A stretch of DNA of 64,000 bases from Vandiemenella viatica (GCA_031002005.1 CM061920.1:53980610-54044609); one strand, 5' to 3'. Shown: positions 21,715 through 32,296, numbered from the stretch's first letter. Notes: generated from the letters alone by a model not told the origin. Numbers and translations are program-made.

Positions 21715-22264
21715 GGGAGCGTGCACGAACTACGTGGCTCGGTCCAGGGGGGGGGGAGGGGTTGGCAGGAAGGCTACGCTGGACTACATGGACGGAGGGG
21801 GGGGGGGGTTCCGAGCCAGGCCACGCAGCTTTCCTTTCATAACATTTTTCGCAGTTAAAATGAGGGACAGAACTCACAACAGCATTTGAATATTTACTTC
21901 CATCATTTAACTATCTCCGTATGTAATTTACAATAGTCCTGACAAGAGAAAACAGTACAAAATGTCTTCTTTTTTTTTTAATGGCTTTTGGCATCTTAAG
22001 CCATACAGCCAGCCTGATGAGCTTTTCCAGATAATTAGACACACCACAAAGACGGACATGACATTCACAGACACAACACTTAAACACCCATGCCCCCGGC
22101 CGGACTCGAACCGGCGACCTTCGGCAAAATGTCTTCTGGAATCAAAAGGAAAAAAAACTACGTGCTACTTGGAGGGGTAGAGACAAAAGCCACATAGGGC
22201 TACATGGGGGGAGGGGGGGTTCACAGGAGACCAAAATGGAGCTACGTGGTTTATGCACGGTCGC
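21715..22264. mobile_element. F2 MITE inside a SINE-A, 550 bp, with AAA duplication
   Basis: Left end GGGAGCGTGCACGAACTACG, right end GTGGTTTATGCACGGTCGC. The flanks AAA (21712-21714 and 22265-22267) are certain because the host SINE gives the empty site. The duplication is therefore 3 bp. It is itself invaded by SINE-B at 21971-22125. Confidence 0.88.
21971..22125 (-). repeat. SINE-B nested in the F2 MITE, 12-bp duplication
   Basis: Perfect flanking repeat AAAATGTCTTCT at 21959-21970 and 22126-22137. The element reads, on the minus strand, a shortened head with box B GGTTCGAGTCC, a TTAAGTGTTGTGTCTGTGAA body and a poly-A tail (T run at 21971-21979). Confidence 0.9.
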
Positions 22265-22333
22265 AAACCATGGTAAACTCGATGGGCGGAGGAGGATTTG
22301 AACTCGCGTCCTCTCGAACGCCCACCGTACCCG

Positions 22334-22880
22334 CTGAAATCACATCAGTCCCGGGGTATCAGTAAAGTAACTGAACTTGCGATTTCGGTCAAATCGATAG
22401 TTACAGTGCGTTCCCACTATTAAGTTAGTATTTTTTGCTACCAACTGATAATGTGAGCTGTATGGCTGACAGTATTTACGCAACTCTCCCAATCTCAGAA
22501 CTTGAGACGCCCACCTGGATACTGAGCGCCTCCTTTCAGACAAATGAAACGTCCATAAGTAACAACGACTTTAGCGTACACCATTACTGCATGATGTATG
22601 CAGTTCCTGGGAAGTTTAGGAGATTGCTCCGTAAGGAAAGTAGGTTCGTACATTTTAATTCAGTACGAGCGTGTCTATACAGCAGCGTACAGATTTCCGT
22701 AAAGTCTATTGAAGTTGTTATGATTCATCACTACTGATCGTCGGAACGAAAAGACCTCTACACACACCAACCAACCATTTATAGCAGTCAGAAACCATCC
22801 GAACAAATTATCGACGTGATAATACACTTCTGTTTGTGAAAAATGCAACACTGAGAAAGAATGGTCTGACTCACTCCAAA
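22334..22880. other. Unannotated DNA
   Basis: May include more of the Tc1/mariner remnant, but I cannot read it. Confidence 0.25.
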
Positions 22881-23075
22881 ATCGGAGCATGTGTAGAACG
22901 GTGGAACCGTAATAAGTGATTAAGATCGCAGAAGAATGGCGTGCACGTAGGCCCAGCAGCTCTCTGAGTCGGTTCACGTTCGCCTGACATGTCGTCCATC
23001 GAACATGTCTGGGATACAGTCTGTCGGAAAGTTGATCCTCCGGTAACCACTGTCGATGTTTGCGAACGCGCCTAA
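22881..23075 (+). pseudogene. Tc1/mariner-like transposase C-terminal scrap
   Basis: The frame ending TAA at 23073-23075 reads RSPDMSSIEHVWDTVCRKV. This is the block around the third catalytic acidic residue of Tc1-like DDE transposases (usual form SPDLNPIEHVWD). The upstream part is frameshifted and not readable as a full domain. No inverted ends were found. A SINE-A begins just after it. Confidence 0.6.
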
Positions 23076-23082
23076 AAGCCGC

Positions 23083-23337
23083 ACACCGAGCGTGGTGGGT
23101 GAACTGTTAACGTTCTGGCCTCGCATTCGGGAGGACGCGGGTTCGAATCCCCGTCCGGGCATCCAGATCTGGGTTTTCCATGGTTTCCCCAAATCACTTC
23201 AGGCGAATGCCAGGATGCTTCCTTCAAAAACGCCACGGCCGAATTCCTTCCCGTTCCTTGTTCCCAGTCCCATCCCGCCTCTAATGACCTTAGCCGTCGA
23301 CGAGGCGTAAAGCCACAAGGGAGGGGGAAAAAAATAC
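23083..23337 (+). repeat. SINE-A, full length, 7-bp duplication
   Basis: Head ACCGAGCGTGGTGGGTGAAC, box B GGTTCGAATCC, end GTCGACGAGGCGTAAAGCC plus A-rich tail. Flanks AAGCCGC at 23076-23082 and 23338-23344. A good reference copy of the family. Confidence 0.93.
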
Positions 23338-23344
23338 AAGCCGC

Positions 23345-23969
23345 GCGGTTGTGTGTTCTCCAGCAGCACATCTAGACTCTTTAATTCCGTGACACTTCTC
23401 CGGCTTCACACCTTACTAATTCCCACCGTCAAAGTACATGCACACTGAAATTGCAATCATTATTGTACTTTCATGGCCACAATTTTGTGGAATAAATTTC
23501 ATTGTAATTTCATGTCTCCTTCGTGTTGCGATTTTCATTTACATGAAAGTATTTGTATAATCACGATCAAACGCCAATACTAAGAGTATTATCTGCTCTC
23601 CGTGCTTCAGTTAGTCTCCAATTTCGCTCATAAATACAGTTGCAGCTGTATCCCGTAGCAAAACTTGGAAAAAGTTATAAGATTACACGAAATATACATC
23701 GATCAATTAATCCTCCAGTGTTTCGAAATGTACACAATTTATACCTATAATATTACATGTTATCGGACGTGTACATGAAATTCAATAGCAATAAATTAGA
23801 CTGTAACAGAAACTTTTTCCAGTTGAGTGAAACGTTTGCGCCATTTAGATACCCATTAGATCAGTCACCTAGTCACATATCGATCCTGAAAATGCCAAGA
23901 GAAAATTTCGTATCACGCAAAGAGATACAGTATCTGCAAATCAACAATAACTAACACGAACTGGATGAA
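23345..23969. other. Unannotated AT-rich DNA
   Basis: A 65-residue frame at 23757-23954 has no recognisable motif. Confidence 0.25.
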
Positions 23970-23980
23970 ACAAAAACTGT

Positions 23981-24229
23981 TTTTTTTTTTTTTGGTAACT
24001 GCTTTACGTCTCTTTTTAACATCGAGGTCTTTAGAGACGGGAAAGGATGGGGGGCAAGGAATGGGAAGGAATTCGGCCATGGCATTTTGAAGGAAGCATC
24101 CCGGCATTTGCCTGGAGTGATTTGGGGAAACCATGGAAAAACCAAATCTGGATGCCCGGACGGGGATTCGAACCGCCGTCCTCCCGAATGCGAGGCGAGA
24201 ACGCTAACCGTTACACCGCCCCGCTCGGT
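23981..24229 (-). repeat. SINE-A, full length, near-perfect 11-bp duplication
   Basis: Poly-T at 23981-23993 and head complement CCCCGCTCGG near 24220. Flanks ACAAAAACTGT (23970-23980) and ACAAAACCTGT (24230-24240) differ at one base. Close in sequence to the copy at 2277-2542, so the two are one young subtype. Confidence 0.92.
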
Positions 24230-24240
24230 ACAAAACCTGT

Positions 24241-24765
24241 GTCTCTCCTGCCAATTTTCTTTTATGTTTCTCAGTTCAAGCGTTTAAACTGAGACCGCTT
24301 CATACCAAGCTGCATATTTTTTACTGTTTAGACCACGAGAAGATGCAGGAAGCTCTGGTATATCGATATGCTTGATACCCGTAATGGACCAGGGAGGTTG
24401 GCGCAGCGAGAGTATTTCGAGACCAATAGAACAATCGAGAATCACTACATCCCACACAGTTGCCCGCGAACAAAATAAAATTAATTATTACGAAAACATA
24501 AATGGAGGCGTGATAACACGCGAACTCTGGCCACAATGTATGAGATGCGAGTCGAGCTGTCAAATGACGGTTCTACAACAGCCAATTTAAAATTATTATT
24601 ATTATTAAGGGGTGCGGGGCTAGTCTCTAAGTGGTCCACCGTTGATAAAGGTTGGTAAAGGCTGCAATCGAATCACGACATCCCGGAATGCTGTGTATCA
24701 TAGCTTACTATAAACAAAGGTCAGAGTACAATATAAATCATTAGCATGGCAACAAGACAGATGAC
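24241..24765. other. Unannotated DNA with an (ATT)n tract
   Basis: ATT repeats at about 24592-24606. No gene seen. Confidence 0.3.
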
Positions 24766-24768
24766 TAA

Positions 24769-25170
24769 GGGGGCATCCACAAATTACGTGAGGTATTTTT
24801 CCGGATTTCTGGACACCCCTCTCCCCACTCCCCCCTGGTGAGATTTCGTGAGATCTGGCCGGAGCCCCCCCCCCCCCTCTGGTGAGATCTGGTCCGTGAG
24901 AACCCCCCCTAGAAATCGCCCTGGAAACTTTTGTAGACCTTTTTTTTTAGGGCACACCCTTACTTTTTTGACGAAGTACCCTCCTAAAATCGACTTTTGG
25001 CGCAAATTGTAGACCTTTTTTTTGACTCTACTGTCCCCAAATTTTTCGCAAAATCTCACGTGAGATTTCCGTAGACCTCCCCCCCCCTCCCCCCTGGTGA
25101 GATCTGGTGAGATTTCGCCGGACCCGCCCCCCCCCCCCTATTTCACCTCACGTAATTAATGGATGTCCCC
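24769..25170. mobile_element. F1 MITE, 402 bp
   Basis: Left end GGGGGCATCCACAAATTACG, right end CGTAATTAATGGATGTCCCC, TAA flanks at 24766-24768 and 25171-25173. Two GTAGACCTTTTTTTT blocks inside mirror each other around a centre. Confidence 0.82.
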
Positions 25171-25173
25171 TAA

Positions 25174-25587
25174 ACTGGAAGAGTAGCAGAACCAGAAACA
25201 TCAGCATTCCTTTTAAACGTTTCTACTTTCGCGGATCGTCTAGATTTTGCGCTTGTTCTGAAGGCAAGGTTCCATGTACTACATAGTTTTAATGGGGGAG
25301 CAGATGTGTTTCCAACTGTCCTGTGAAACGAGTAAGTTGTGTTCTTTGTGATAAGTGTATTTTTGTTTGTGAATCATGTAGTTTATGAAGCGGAGATTGG
25401 GGACCAAGCCAACAGCCACCCAGGTGAGAGTAAAACCTCAATCGAGGTGACTGGAACGCCGGAACCGAGATGTGGAACCCCCCCCCCCCCCCCACGATCC
25501 AATGTGGCGGTGCCTTAACGCATGAAGCAGCACTAGTAGTTGGCTATTTGGGAAACAAAATATTGACCGATGATCGAAACAATGCCT
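25174..25587. other. Unannotated DNA
   Basis: One C run at 25478-25493. No feature recognised. Confidence 0.25.
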
Positions 25588-25590
25588 TAA

Positions 25591-26141
25591 GGGAGCGTGC
25601 ATAAACCACGTAGCTCCATTTTGGCCTCCTGTTTACCCCCCCTCCCCCCCCCCCCCACGTACCCGCACGTAGCACGTAGCTTTTTTCCCTTTTGATTCCA
25701 GAAGACATTTTGTACTGTTTGCTGTTGTCAGACTATTGTAAATTACATAAGGAGATAATTAATTGAGGGAAATAAATATTCACATGCTGTTGTGAGTTCT
25801 GTTCCTCATTTTAACTGTGAAAAATTTATGAAAGGAAATTCGAATCCCCGTTCGGGCATCCAGATTTGGATTTTCCATGGTTTCCCAAATCACTCCAGGC
25901 AAATGCCGGGATGCTTCCTTCAAAAGGCCATGGTCGAATTCCTTCCCATTCCTTGCCCCCCATCCTTTCCCGTCTCTAAAGACCTCGCTGTTAGAGAGAC
26001 GTTAAGCAGATAAAAAAAATGAAAGGAAAACTACGTGGCCTAGCTCGAAACCCCCCCTCCCCCCACGTAGCCCAACGTAGCCTCTCCCCAACCCCTCCCC
26101 GCCCCCCCCTGAACCGAGCCACGTAGTTTGTGCAGGCTCCC
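25591..26141. mobile_element. F2 MITE, 551 bp, holding a SINE-A
   Basis: Left end GGGAGCGTGCATAAACCACG, right end CGTAGTTTGTGCAGGCTCCC, TAA flanks at 25588-25590 and 26142-26144. Orientation is opposite to the copy at 62944 (ATTCCAGAAGACATTTTGTAC inside). Confidence 0.85.
25839..26018 (+). repeat. SINE-A, 5'-truncated, nested in F2, 11-bp duplication
   Basis: Starts within box B (TTCGAATCCCC) and ends with A-rich tail. Perfect flanking repeat ATGAAAGGAAA at 25828-25838 and 26019-26029, so the truncation happened at insertion. Confidence 0.92.
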
Positions 26142-26271
26142 TAACATGTGAATCAAATTAAAACTGGCAATAAAGCCCTCCCTGATACGGAGTAACCTTT
26201 GAGCATCCAACATTGATAAAAACTGAACAAAAATTTTCTACAACTTTACCAAAGCAGCCTGGGGCATCAAG

Positions 26272-26470
26272 AAACAGGGCTTGAGGCTGCAAGCAGGGAG
26301 GACGCAGATTCAAAACCAGGTCCGGCCATCCAGATTTCTTATTTCCATGGTTTTCCGAAGTCACTCCTCGCGAATACAGGGATGGTTTTTCAAAAAGTTA
26401 CGGATGAATTCCTTCCCATTCCATAGACTCGAACTCTTGTTTCTCTAGCGACCTCGACAGCGAATAGGTG
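26272..26470 (+). repeat. SINE-A, old copy
   Basis: GGGAGGACGCAGATTCAAAACC, GGCCATCCAGATTTC, CGAATACAGGGATGG and GCGACCTCGACAGCG follow the SINE-A order with many changes. Confidence 0.7.
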
Positions 26471-26882
26471 AAAAGTTATAACAAAAAGAAACAAAATCCA
26501 GAACTTTCGGAAGCGCAAAAGAGGCAAACAAAAAGTATTTGAAACGCGCGTTTAAAATAGTATACTGAAAATTATATTTACCAGTTAAAAACGACAAGCG
26601 CTGATTGTGGGAAAAACAGGTGAAGAAAGAAGTCTTTAAAAAAAGTTTTAAAAAAAGCATGTAATAGCTGGTAACATTTAAAGAGGTGGGAAAATTGTTA
26701 ATCAGTTAATATAAGCTGGAGCTAAATGGAAAAACCAGAGATGTAGAGAAACGTGTTAAGCACATTATTGGGCAGCTATGTTGGAATGATGTGACTACCC
26801 CACGACCGGATGCGTTGTCCTTGGAGTAAATTAGTTTGCAATTCCAGAACGTTTTCGCAATCAGTAAGTGCGAACTGCACAA
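26471..26882. other. Unannotated DNA
   Basis: No feature recognised. Confidence 0.25.
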
Positions 26883-26890
26883 ACCACAAT

Positions 26891-27282
26891 CAGTGGCGTA
26901 GCTAGGTCATCAAGGGCCCCGGTGCAAAAAAATTTATTTTGGGCCCTCAGGCCAGACGGGCGACCTTTTTTTTCTATGTGTGCTTGTAGGGGCCCCCTGA
27001 ACTGAGGATGGGGTCCCCCTGAGCAGCGAGGGCCCTTAGTGAGGGGCTCCTGTGTTGTTCTGTTGTTCTCAGGGGCCACTTAGACGACGGTGGAGCTAAA
27101 AGAAAAAAAAAAAAAAAGGTCGCCAGTTTGTTTGCCGTGAAAGCTCGTGGGCCCTCTAAAAAACTGCGCTTGGGGGCCCCTAGAGGTGCGCTTAGGGGCC
27201 CCTTGAGGTATGCTTGGGGGCCCCCTGAGCGCGAGGGCCCCAGTGCACTGCACCGCCTAGCCCCATAGTAGCTACGCCCCTG
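26891..27282. mobile_element. hAT MITE, 392 bp, perfect 8-bp duplication
   Basis: Inverted ends CAGTGGCGTAGCTA (26891) and TAGCTACGCCCCTG (ending 27282), with one mismatch. Flanked by ACCACAAT at 26883-26890 and 27283-27290, identical. The inside is a series of GGGGCCCC(T)GAG blocks and a poly-A stretch, with no coding. An 8-bp duplication and CAGNGGCG ends place it in hAT. Confidence 0.93.
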
Positions 27283-27400
27283 ACCACAATCAGCTAAAAG
27301 AGGTAAACGCTTTAACATCGCTATCCAATACGAAAATAGATCTACTAAAATGACAACAGAAGTAAGCAAAAGAGTAGTTTCCTCCCAGCACTATAATTAA

Positions 27401-27628
27401 CCAAGAAGAACAGGTGTATTTGCAGTAATCGTTTCCCAAATGGATACGATTCTAACCTTACAGAACCATCCTGTAAAGTATAGCCTGCGTGCTGAATGGC
27501 TCTATCTCAAACTCATTTCTTTGTTACGTAATGAAGGAAGTAACGTGTCCTTATTAACTGGTAGTAAAACTACTGTCGATGGTTTCTTAGCAGTACAAAA
27601 ACACCACCATGCTCATATTATTCCATAG
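27401..27628 (+). other. Unidentified open frame of 75 codons, possible exon or old coding remnant
   Basis: The frame is open from about 27401 to TAG 27626-27628 and reads (ATG at 27440) MDTILTLQNHPVKYSLRAEW then LYLKLISLLRNEG. Its make-up is like real protein, with a helical, leucine-rich pattern. I do not recognise a family. There is no clear promoter or splice pair. It could be chance. Confidence 0.2.
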
Positions 27629-27703
27629 TCTCCTGTTTATCTCGACACTCACTTAAGATTCCTACAGTATTTCTTATTTCCATTGGTTAACTCGAATTAC
27701 TTC

Positions 27704-27943
27704 CACGAAGCGTGGTGGGTGAACGGTTATCGTTCTGGCCTCGCATTCGGGAGGACACCGGTGTGAATCCCCGTCCGGGGATCTAGATTTGGGTTTTCCA
27801 TGGTTTCCCCAAATCATTCCAGGCGAATGCCGGCATGCTTCCTCCAAAAGGCCATGGCCGAATTTCTTCCCGTTCCTTGTCCCCAGTCCCATCCCGCCTC
27901 TAAAGACCTCGACGTCGACGAGGCATAAAGACACGACAACCAA
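27704..27943 (+). repeat. SINE-A, full length, 12-bp duplication
   Basis: Flanked by TCGAATTACTTC at 27692-27703 and 27944-27955, identical. Body complete, ending GACGTCGACGAGGCATAAAG. Confidence 0.92.
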
Positions 27944-28171
27944 TCGAATTACTTCTACCTAATTACGGTTCTTAACCAAAAATTTAGTCTAGGCCTATAG
28001 CAAAATTATATACAAACTATTTCAGTAATCCACCAAACAGAGAGATGTATTTGAATTTGGTCTTCGAGCCCACACGATGGTGAAAACAATGGAAGACCTG
28101 TTTGATATACTGGTGTTCCAGTGTCGGTGCATCGCGTAAGATTCAGTGAATGTTTAAAGACTTTACGTTTT

Positions 28172-28401
28172 CAGATATGGAATTACGGGACACAAACAGG
28201 GGGAGGGGGGATAGGTACCAATGGGGAGAGGGTGAACAGAAATCCCACGTCAACTTTTTATTTCAGATTTCCGCCAAAGAACAGTAGAATCAAAAAAAAA
28301 AAGTACTCAAAAATTACGAAGTCGATTTCACGTAAGGGGAAAAAGGGGGGGGGTTTCCCACCAGATCTCGCCAATGTTCACCAAGGGGGATTTACGAAAA
28401 A
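28172..28401. mobile_element. F1 MITE, diverged and cut by LINE-X
   Basis: Inner F1 blocks are readable (AACAGAAATCCCACGTCAAC, AAAAAAAAAGTACTC, CACCAGATCTCGCC), but the right end is missing where LINE-X begins. Confidence 0.55.
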
Positions 28402-29103
28402 AAGGAAGATTTTGGACTGAATATAAATCAAAGCAAGACAAAAGTGATGAAATGTAGCAGAAATGATATCAATACTAGTAGATTAAATATAAAAATAGGA
28501 TCGGATGCAATAGGAGAAGTAAGTGAATTCTGTTATTTGGGAAGTAAAATTACAACCGATGGCCGAAACAGGAATGATGTTAAAAGCAGAATAGCACTAG
28601 CAAAAAGAGCCTTAATGAAAAAGAGAAATCTTTTAGTTTCAAATATTGATCTAGGAATTAGAAAGAACTTCTTAAAACTCTTTGTGTGGAGTACAGCACT
28701 TTACGGTAGCGAAACATGGACTTTAGGAATACCGGAAAGAAAGAAACTTGAAGCATTTGGTGCTACAGAAGAATGCTGAAAATTAAGTGGACAGACAAAG
28801 TAAGAAATGAACGAGTTTTGGAAATGATGGGTGAGAAAAGAAGTTTGTGAAAGAAGCTTACGGAAAGAAGAGACAGGCTGGTAGGTCATATTTTGAGACA
28901 TGCAGGATTGTTTAATTTGTTAGTGGAGGGAACAGTCGAAGGTAAGAACTGTAGAGGAAGACAGAGATTAGAATATATGAAGCATATAATTGAGGACGTG
29001 GGCTGTAAGGGGTATGTAGAAATGAAGAGGTTAGCACAGGATAGGAAGAGATGGAGGACTGCATCAAACCAGTCGAAAGACTGATGACAGCAAAAAAAAA
29101 AAA
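28402..29103 (+). pseudogene. LINE-X, 5'-truncated 3' end
   Basis: Opens with FGLNINQSKTKVMKCSRN, then a 111-codon frame (28444-28779) with SEFCYLGSKITTDGRNRND, LYGSETWTLGIPERKK, then after a frameshift RLVGHILRHAGLFNL and CRGRQRLEYMKHIIEDVGC. It ends CAGTCGAAAGACTGATGACAGC plus poly-A. This is the region after the reverse transcriptase catalytic boxes. It cannot be autonomous. Confidence 0.85.
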
Positions 29104-29690
29104 AAATTAATTAATGTACGCCACGTTGTTTTGAGATTCTGTGGTGTTAGTTCCGTATTCAGAGGCTGATATCGCTGCCGGAACAGTCGCCCTACGCAGC
29201 TGTCGTGCCGTGTAACTGTATGCGAGCGCTTGAGAGGCAGAGAATTTAAAGAGCTGTTGTGACATCTGGTGGTGGGTGCCGTGAGCAGACACGCGGCTGG
29301 CGGCTTAGTGGACGCACACACCCTCACATGTCACTGGCACGCCCCTCCTGTCATAGAATCACCCATTAGCCGCGCTGACGGCTGACCTACAGTTTAACCA
29401 ACGTTATAAAAAGAATATTATTGCCGAGCTAACAAATTTGTTTCGGCATTCATTATATAAACTATTTGAAGCCGAGATAACGAGCGTGGCGGGCGAGCGT
29501 GTGAACTGTTCCTGCTTATTTCTTGCATCAGTACACCCGCCGTAAACTATTGGATTCATTGACGTAATCGGACTCCACACTAAATGAAGGTAGGGATGGC
29601 GTGTTTTGGGTGGTTTGGCCCTATAACCACCACTAACATTCGTGAGCCAACAATTCCTTATTTTTTTTTCAATAATTAATACATTCTCTC
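29104..29690. other. Unannotated DNA
   Basis: No feature recognised. Confidence 0.25.
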
Positions 29691-29694
29691 CAAA

Positions 29695-30009
29695 GGGGGC
29701 ATCCATAAATTACGTGAGGTGTATTTCCGGATTTCTGGACCCCTCCCCCCTCTGGTGAGATCTGCTCCGTGAGACCCCCCCCTACAAATCACCGTCGAAA
29801 CAGGTTACACGCCCACTTTTCGACGAAATACCCCCCTAACATCGCCTTTCGTGTCATTTGTAGACCTTTTTTTTTAGCTTTACAGTCCAACAAATATTTA
29901 TAAAATTTCCAAAATCTCACGTGAGATTTCCGTTGACCCCCTCCCCCTTGGTGAGATTTCGCCGGATCCCCCCCCCCTATTTCACCTCACGTAATTTATG
30001 GACGCCCCC
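29695..30009. mobile_element. F1 MITE, 315 bp
   Basis: Left end GGGGGCATCCATAAATTACG, right end CGTAATTTATGGACGCCCCC. Flanks are AAA and AAG, so the 3-bp duplication is inexact here. Confidence 0.78.
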
Positions 30010-30034
30010 AAGGATTAATCAGAAGGTATTGTCG

Positions 30035-30650
30035 TTACAATGGGAGAAGTAAGTGAATTCTGTTACTTGGGAAGCAAAATTACAACCAATGGGCGAAGCA
30101 GGAATGATGTTAAAAGCAGAATAGCAGTAGCAAAAAGAGCCTTCATGAAAAAGAGAAATCTTTTAGTTTCAAATATTGACCTAGGAATATAGAAAAAACC
30201 ATTTAAAACTCTATGTGTGGAGCACAGCACTTTACGGTAGCGAAACACGGACTTCAGGAATACCGGAAAGAAGGAAAATTGAAGCATTTGAAATGTGGTG
30301 CTACAGAACAATGTTGAAAATTAAGTGGACTGACAAAGTTAGAAATGAACGAGTTTTGGAAATGATGGGTGAGAAAATAAGTTTGTGGATGAAGTTTACA
30401 GGAAGAAAAGACAGGCTGGTAGGTCATATTTTGAGACATGCTGGATTGGTTAATTTGCTAGTGGAGGGAACAGTCGAAGGTAAGAACTGTAGAGGAAGAC
30501 AGAGATTAGAATATATGAAGCAGATAGTCGAGAACGTGGGTTGTAAGGGTTATGTAGAGATGAAGAGGTGAGCACAAGATAGGAAGGGATGGAGGATTGC
30601 ATCAAACCAGTCGAAAGACTGATGACAGCAAAAATAAAAAAAAAAAAAAA
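30035..30650 (+). pseudogene. LINE-X, shorter 5'-truncated copy
   Basis: Starts GGGAGAAGTAAGTGAATTCTG and follows the copy at 28402 to the same poly-A end. A 118-codon open part (30215-30571) reads MWSTALYGSETRTSGIPERR, ERVLEMMGEKISLWMKFTGR, RLVGHILRHAGLVNLLVEG and YVEMKR. It starts further downstream than the first copy, as expected of independent truncation. Confidence 0.85.
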
Positions 30651-31000
30651 AAATTGTTGTTATATTAGTAAAGAAAATTCACAGTCCTGGTCACACACGT
30701 TAAATTTAATACTTCTTTCAATCAACCGCGAAATTACACATTCCATTTTACATCACTCCGACAATTCACCGAGCAAACATAACCAATGGCCTACTGCGCC
30801 AGGCCAAAGATACTCTATATATTCTTACAGACTAAATTAATCCTACCACAATACTATCTGTGGAAACCCGCAATACATCTGATTACAAACATTTACACAC
30901 CAATTTACAATTTAAATAACAATAGTAATATAACAGTCATAATAATAATAATTTACCAGTATCAAAATAAAAACTGGCGGGGTGGCAGTAAATGTCACAA
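30651..31000. other. Unannotated AT-rich DNA
   Basis: No feature recognised. Confidence 0.25.
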
Positions 31001-31150
31001 GCGGTAGCAGTCACGCACATGATTTGGAGGATGCGGGTTCACATCCCCACCCAGGTTACGACTTCCCGAAGTCAAAGGGGCGAATGCCAAGATGGTTCCT
31101 TCAAAAGACAGTGCTCGAATTCCTTATCCCTAAAAGCTCGCGCCTCCAAT
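31001..31150 (+). repeat. SINE-A, old copy
   Basis: GGATGCGGGTTCACATCCCC (degenerate box B), GGCGAATGCCAAGATGGTTCC and CGCCTCCAATGAACTCGAC keep the SINE-A order. Confidence 0.6.
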
Positions 31151-31154
31151 GAAC

Positions 31155-31260
31155 TCGACTCAGTATCAATGTATATTTTTTCCGTTTTTAGTCTCTCTAC
31201 TGGTTTCATGTAACCCTCCATCTTTTCGTACCTCAAGCTAACATCTTCATCTGGCATACC
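31155..31260 (-). repeat. 3' end fragment of a LINE-X relative
   Basis: Minus-strand frame ...DVSLRYEKMEGYMKPVERLK parallels RWRTASNQSKD-side nucleotides ACTGCATCAAACCAGTCGAAAG of LINE-X. Confidence 0.45.
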
Positions 31261-31296
31261 CGTCACAATAATATAATAATAATTGATAAAATTGCG

Positions 31297-31777
31297 ATGG
31301 ACCGCCCGCTCCGGTGGCAATCTCCCTAAAACCACTCCCTTTCCCCTTCCAACCTACTTTTGCCCTCTACTAATCTTTACTTTAAATTCTTTCAATGTTT
31401 CCGGTAAGTTATTCATCACTTTTCTTGGCAATTTATTCCAGTCCCTCACTCCATTTTCTACGAAAGAAAATTTTCCCACACCCTTATACCTGAAATCAAG
31501 TGCCAGCTTGTGGTCATGGTCAATCTTACCCTTCCAAGCACCTCTCTTAATTTTCCGACCAATACCTTTCCATGCTTCATCACCAGTATAGGTTTTGTAC
31601 ACTCCCATGACTCTCTTCACTCTCCTTCTATCCTCCAATGCATCCCACTCCTGCTCCATTATCATATAATTTACTGATTTCCAAAGAAAAACCTGACAGC
31701 CCTCATCTGCACCTCCTCCAATTCCTGTATTTGATACCCAAAATGTGAGTCCCAAACTACACCACCAGTCCACTGCT
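31297..31777 (-). pseudogene. LINE-Y 3' end, C-terminal part of polyprotein
   Basis: A 150-codon minus-strand frame (31806-31354) carries, in its C-terminal two thirds, EWDALEDRRRVKRVMGVYK, DHDHKLALDFRYKGVG, NGVRDWNKLPRKV and ETLKEFKVKISRGQK: the usual tail of jockey-like reverse transcriptases (a WN-LP-V and FK motif). The 3' UTR follows to 31297. The first 30 or so residues come from the inverted junction described in the findings. Confidence 0.8.
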
Positions 31778-31783
31778 GGAATA

Positions 31784-31876
31784 TGGTGGTGTAGTTTGGG
31801 ATCCACATTTTGGGCATCAAATACAGGAGTTGGAGGGGGTGCAGAGGAGGGCTGCCAGGTTTGTCTTTGGAAATTA
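31784..31876 (+). repeat. LINE-Y segment, inverted copy of 31678-31768
   Basis: GGTGGTGTAGTTTGGGATCC through GTTTGTCTTTGGAAA is the near-exact reverse complement of TTTCCAAAGAAAAACCTGAC through CAAACTACACCACC. The two segments face each other across about 15 bp. Confidence 0.85.
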
Positions 31877-31879
31877 TCT

Positions 31880-31976
31880 CAATTATCTGCTTCATATATT
31901 CTAATAGAGGTCTTCCTCTCTCTCTTTTTTTAATCCCTTCAACTGCTCCCTCCATTAACAAATTAAGGACTCCTAA
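31880..31976 (-). repeat. LINE-X-like fragment
   Basis: CTCAATTATCTGCTTCATATATTCTAAT and CCCTCCATTAACAAATTAAG match the minus-strand LINE-X at 8553-8645. Confidence 0.65.
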
Positions 31977-32013
31977 AGGTATTCACAGGTCACCATCATC
32001 CTCTCCCTTCTTC

Positions 32014-32293
32014 GGGGGTGTCTAATGATTAGGTGAAGTGTTTCTTCTTAAATTTGGATCTCTCCTCCCCCTTGGTGAGATCATGTAGGACTCACTCCCC
32101 CTAAGGTGAGATTGACCTTCTAATTTTGAACACCTTTTTTTTAAGCTTCAGTACTCTTTGGATGGCGGCAATCTGAAATACAAAGGTGACGTGAGGTTTT
32201 TATCGATCCCTCTCCTTCATTTAAATGAGATTTGGTGAGATTCTGCCGTACCTCCCCCTCCATTGTAATCTCCCGTTATTAATGAACGCCCAC
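32014..32293. mobile_element. F1 MITE, strongly diverged
   Basis: GGGGGTGTCTAATGATTAGGTG at the left, TTATTAATGAACGCCCAC at the right, with TTC on both flanks (32011-32013, 32294-32296). Inner blocks CTTTTTTTTAAGCTT and TGAGATTTGGTGAGATT fit F1. Confidence 0.65.
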
Positions 32294-32296
32294 TTC

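Larger units (their letters stand above)
21582..22333 (-). repeat. SINE-A split by an F2 MITE
   Basis: The tail side of a minus-strand SINE-A lies at 21582-21711 (poly-T, GTCGACGTTTCGAGGTCATTA, GGAACCATCCCGGCATTCG) and the head side at 22268-22333 (CCATGGTAAACTCG, GGATTTGAACTCGCGTCC). Between them is the F2 MITE. Removing the MITE with one AAA restores TTTGGGAAACCATGG of the SINE. Confidence 0.85.
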
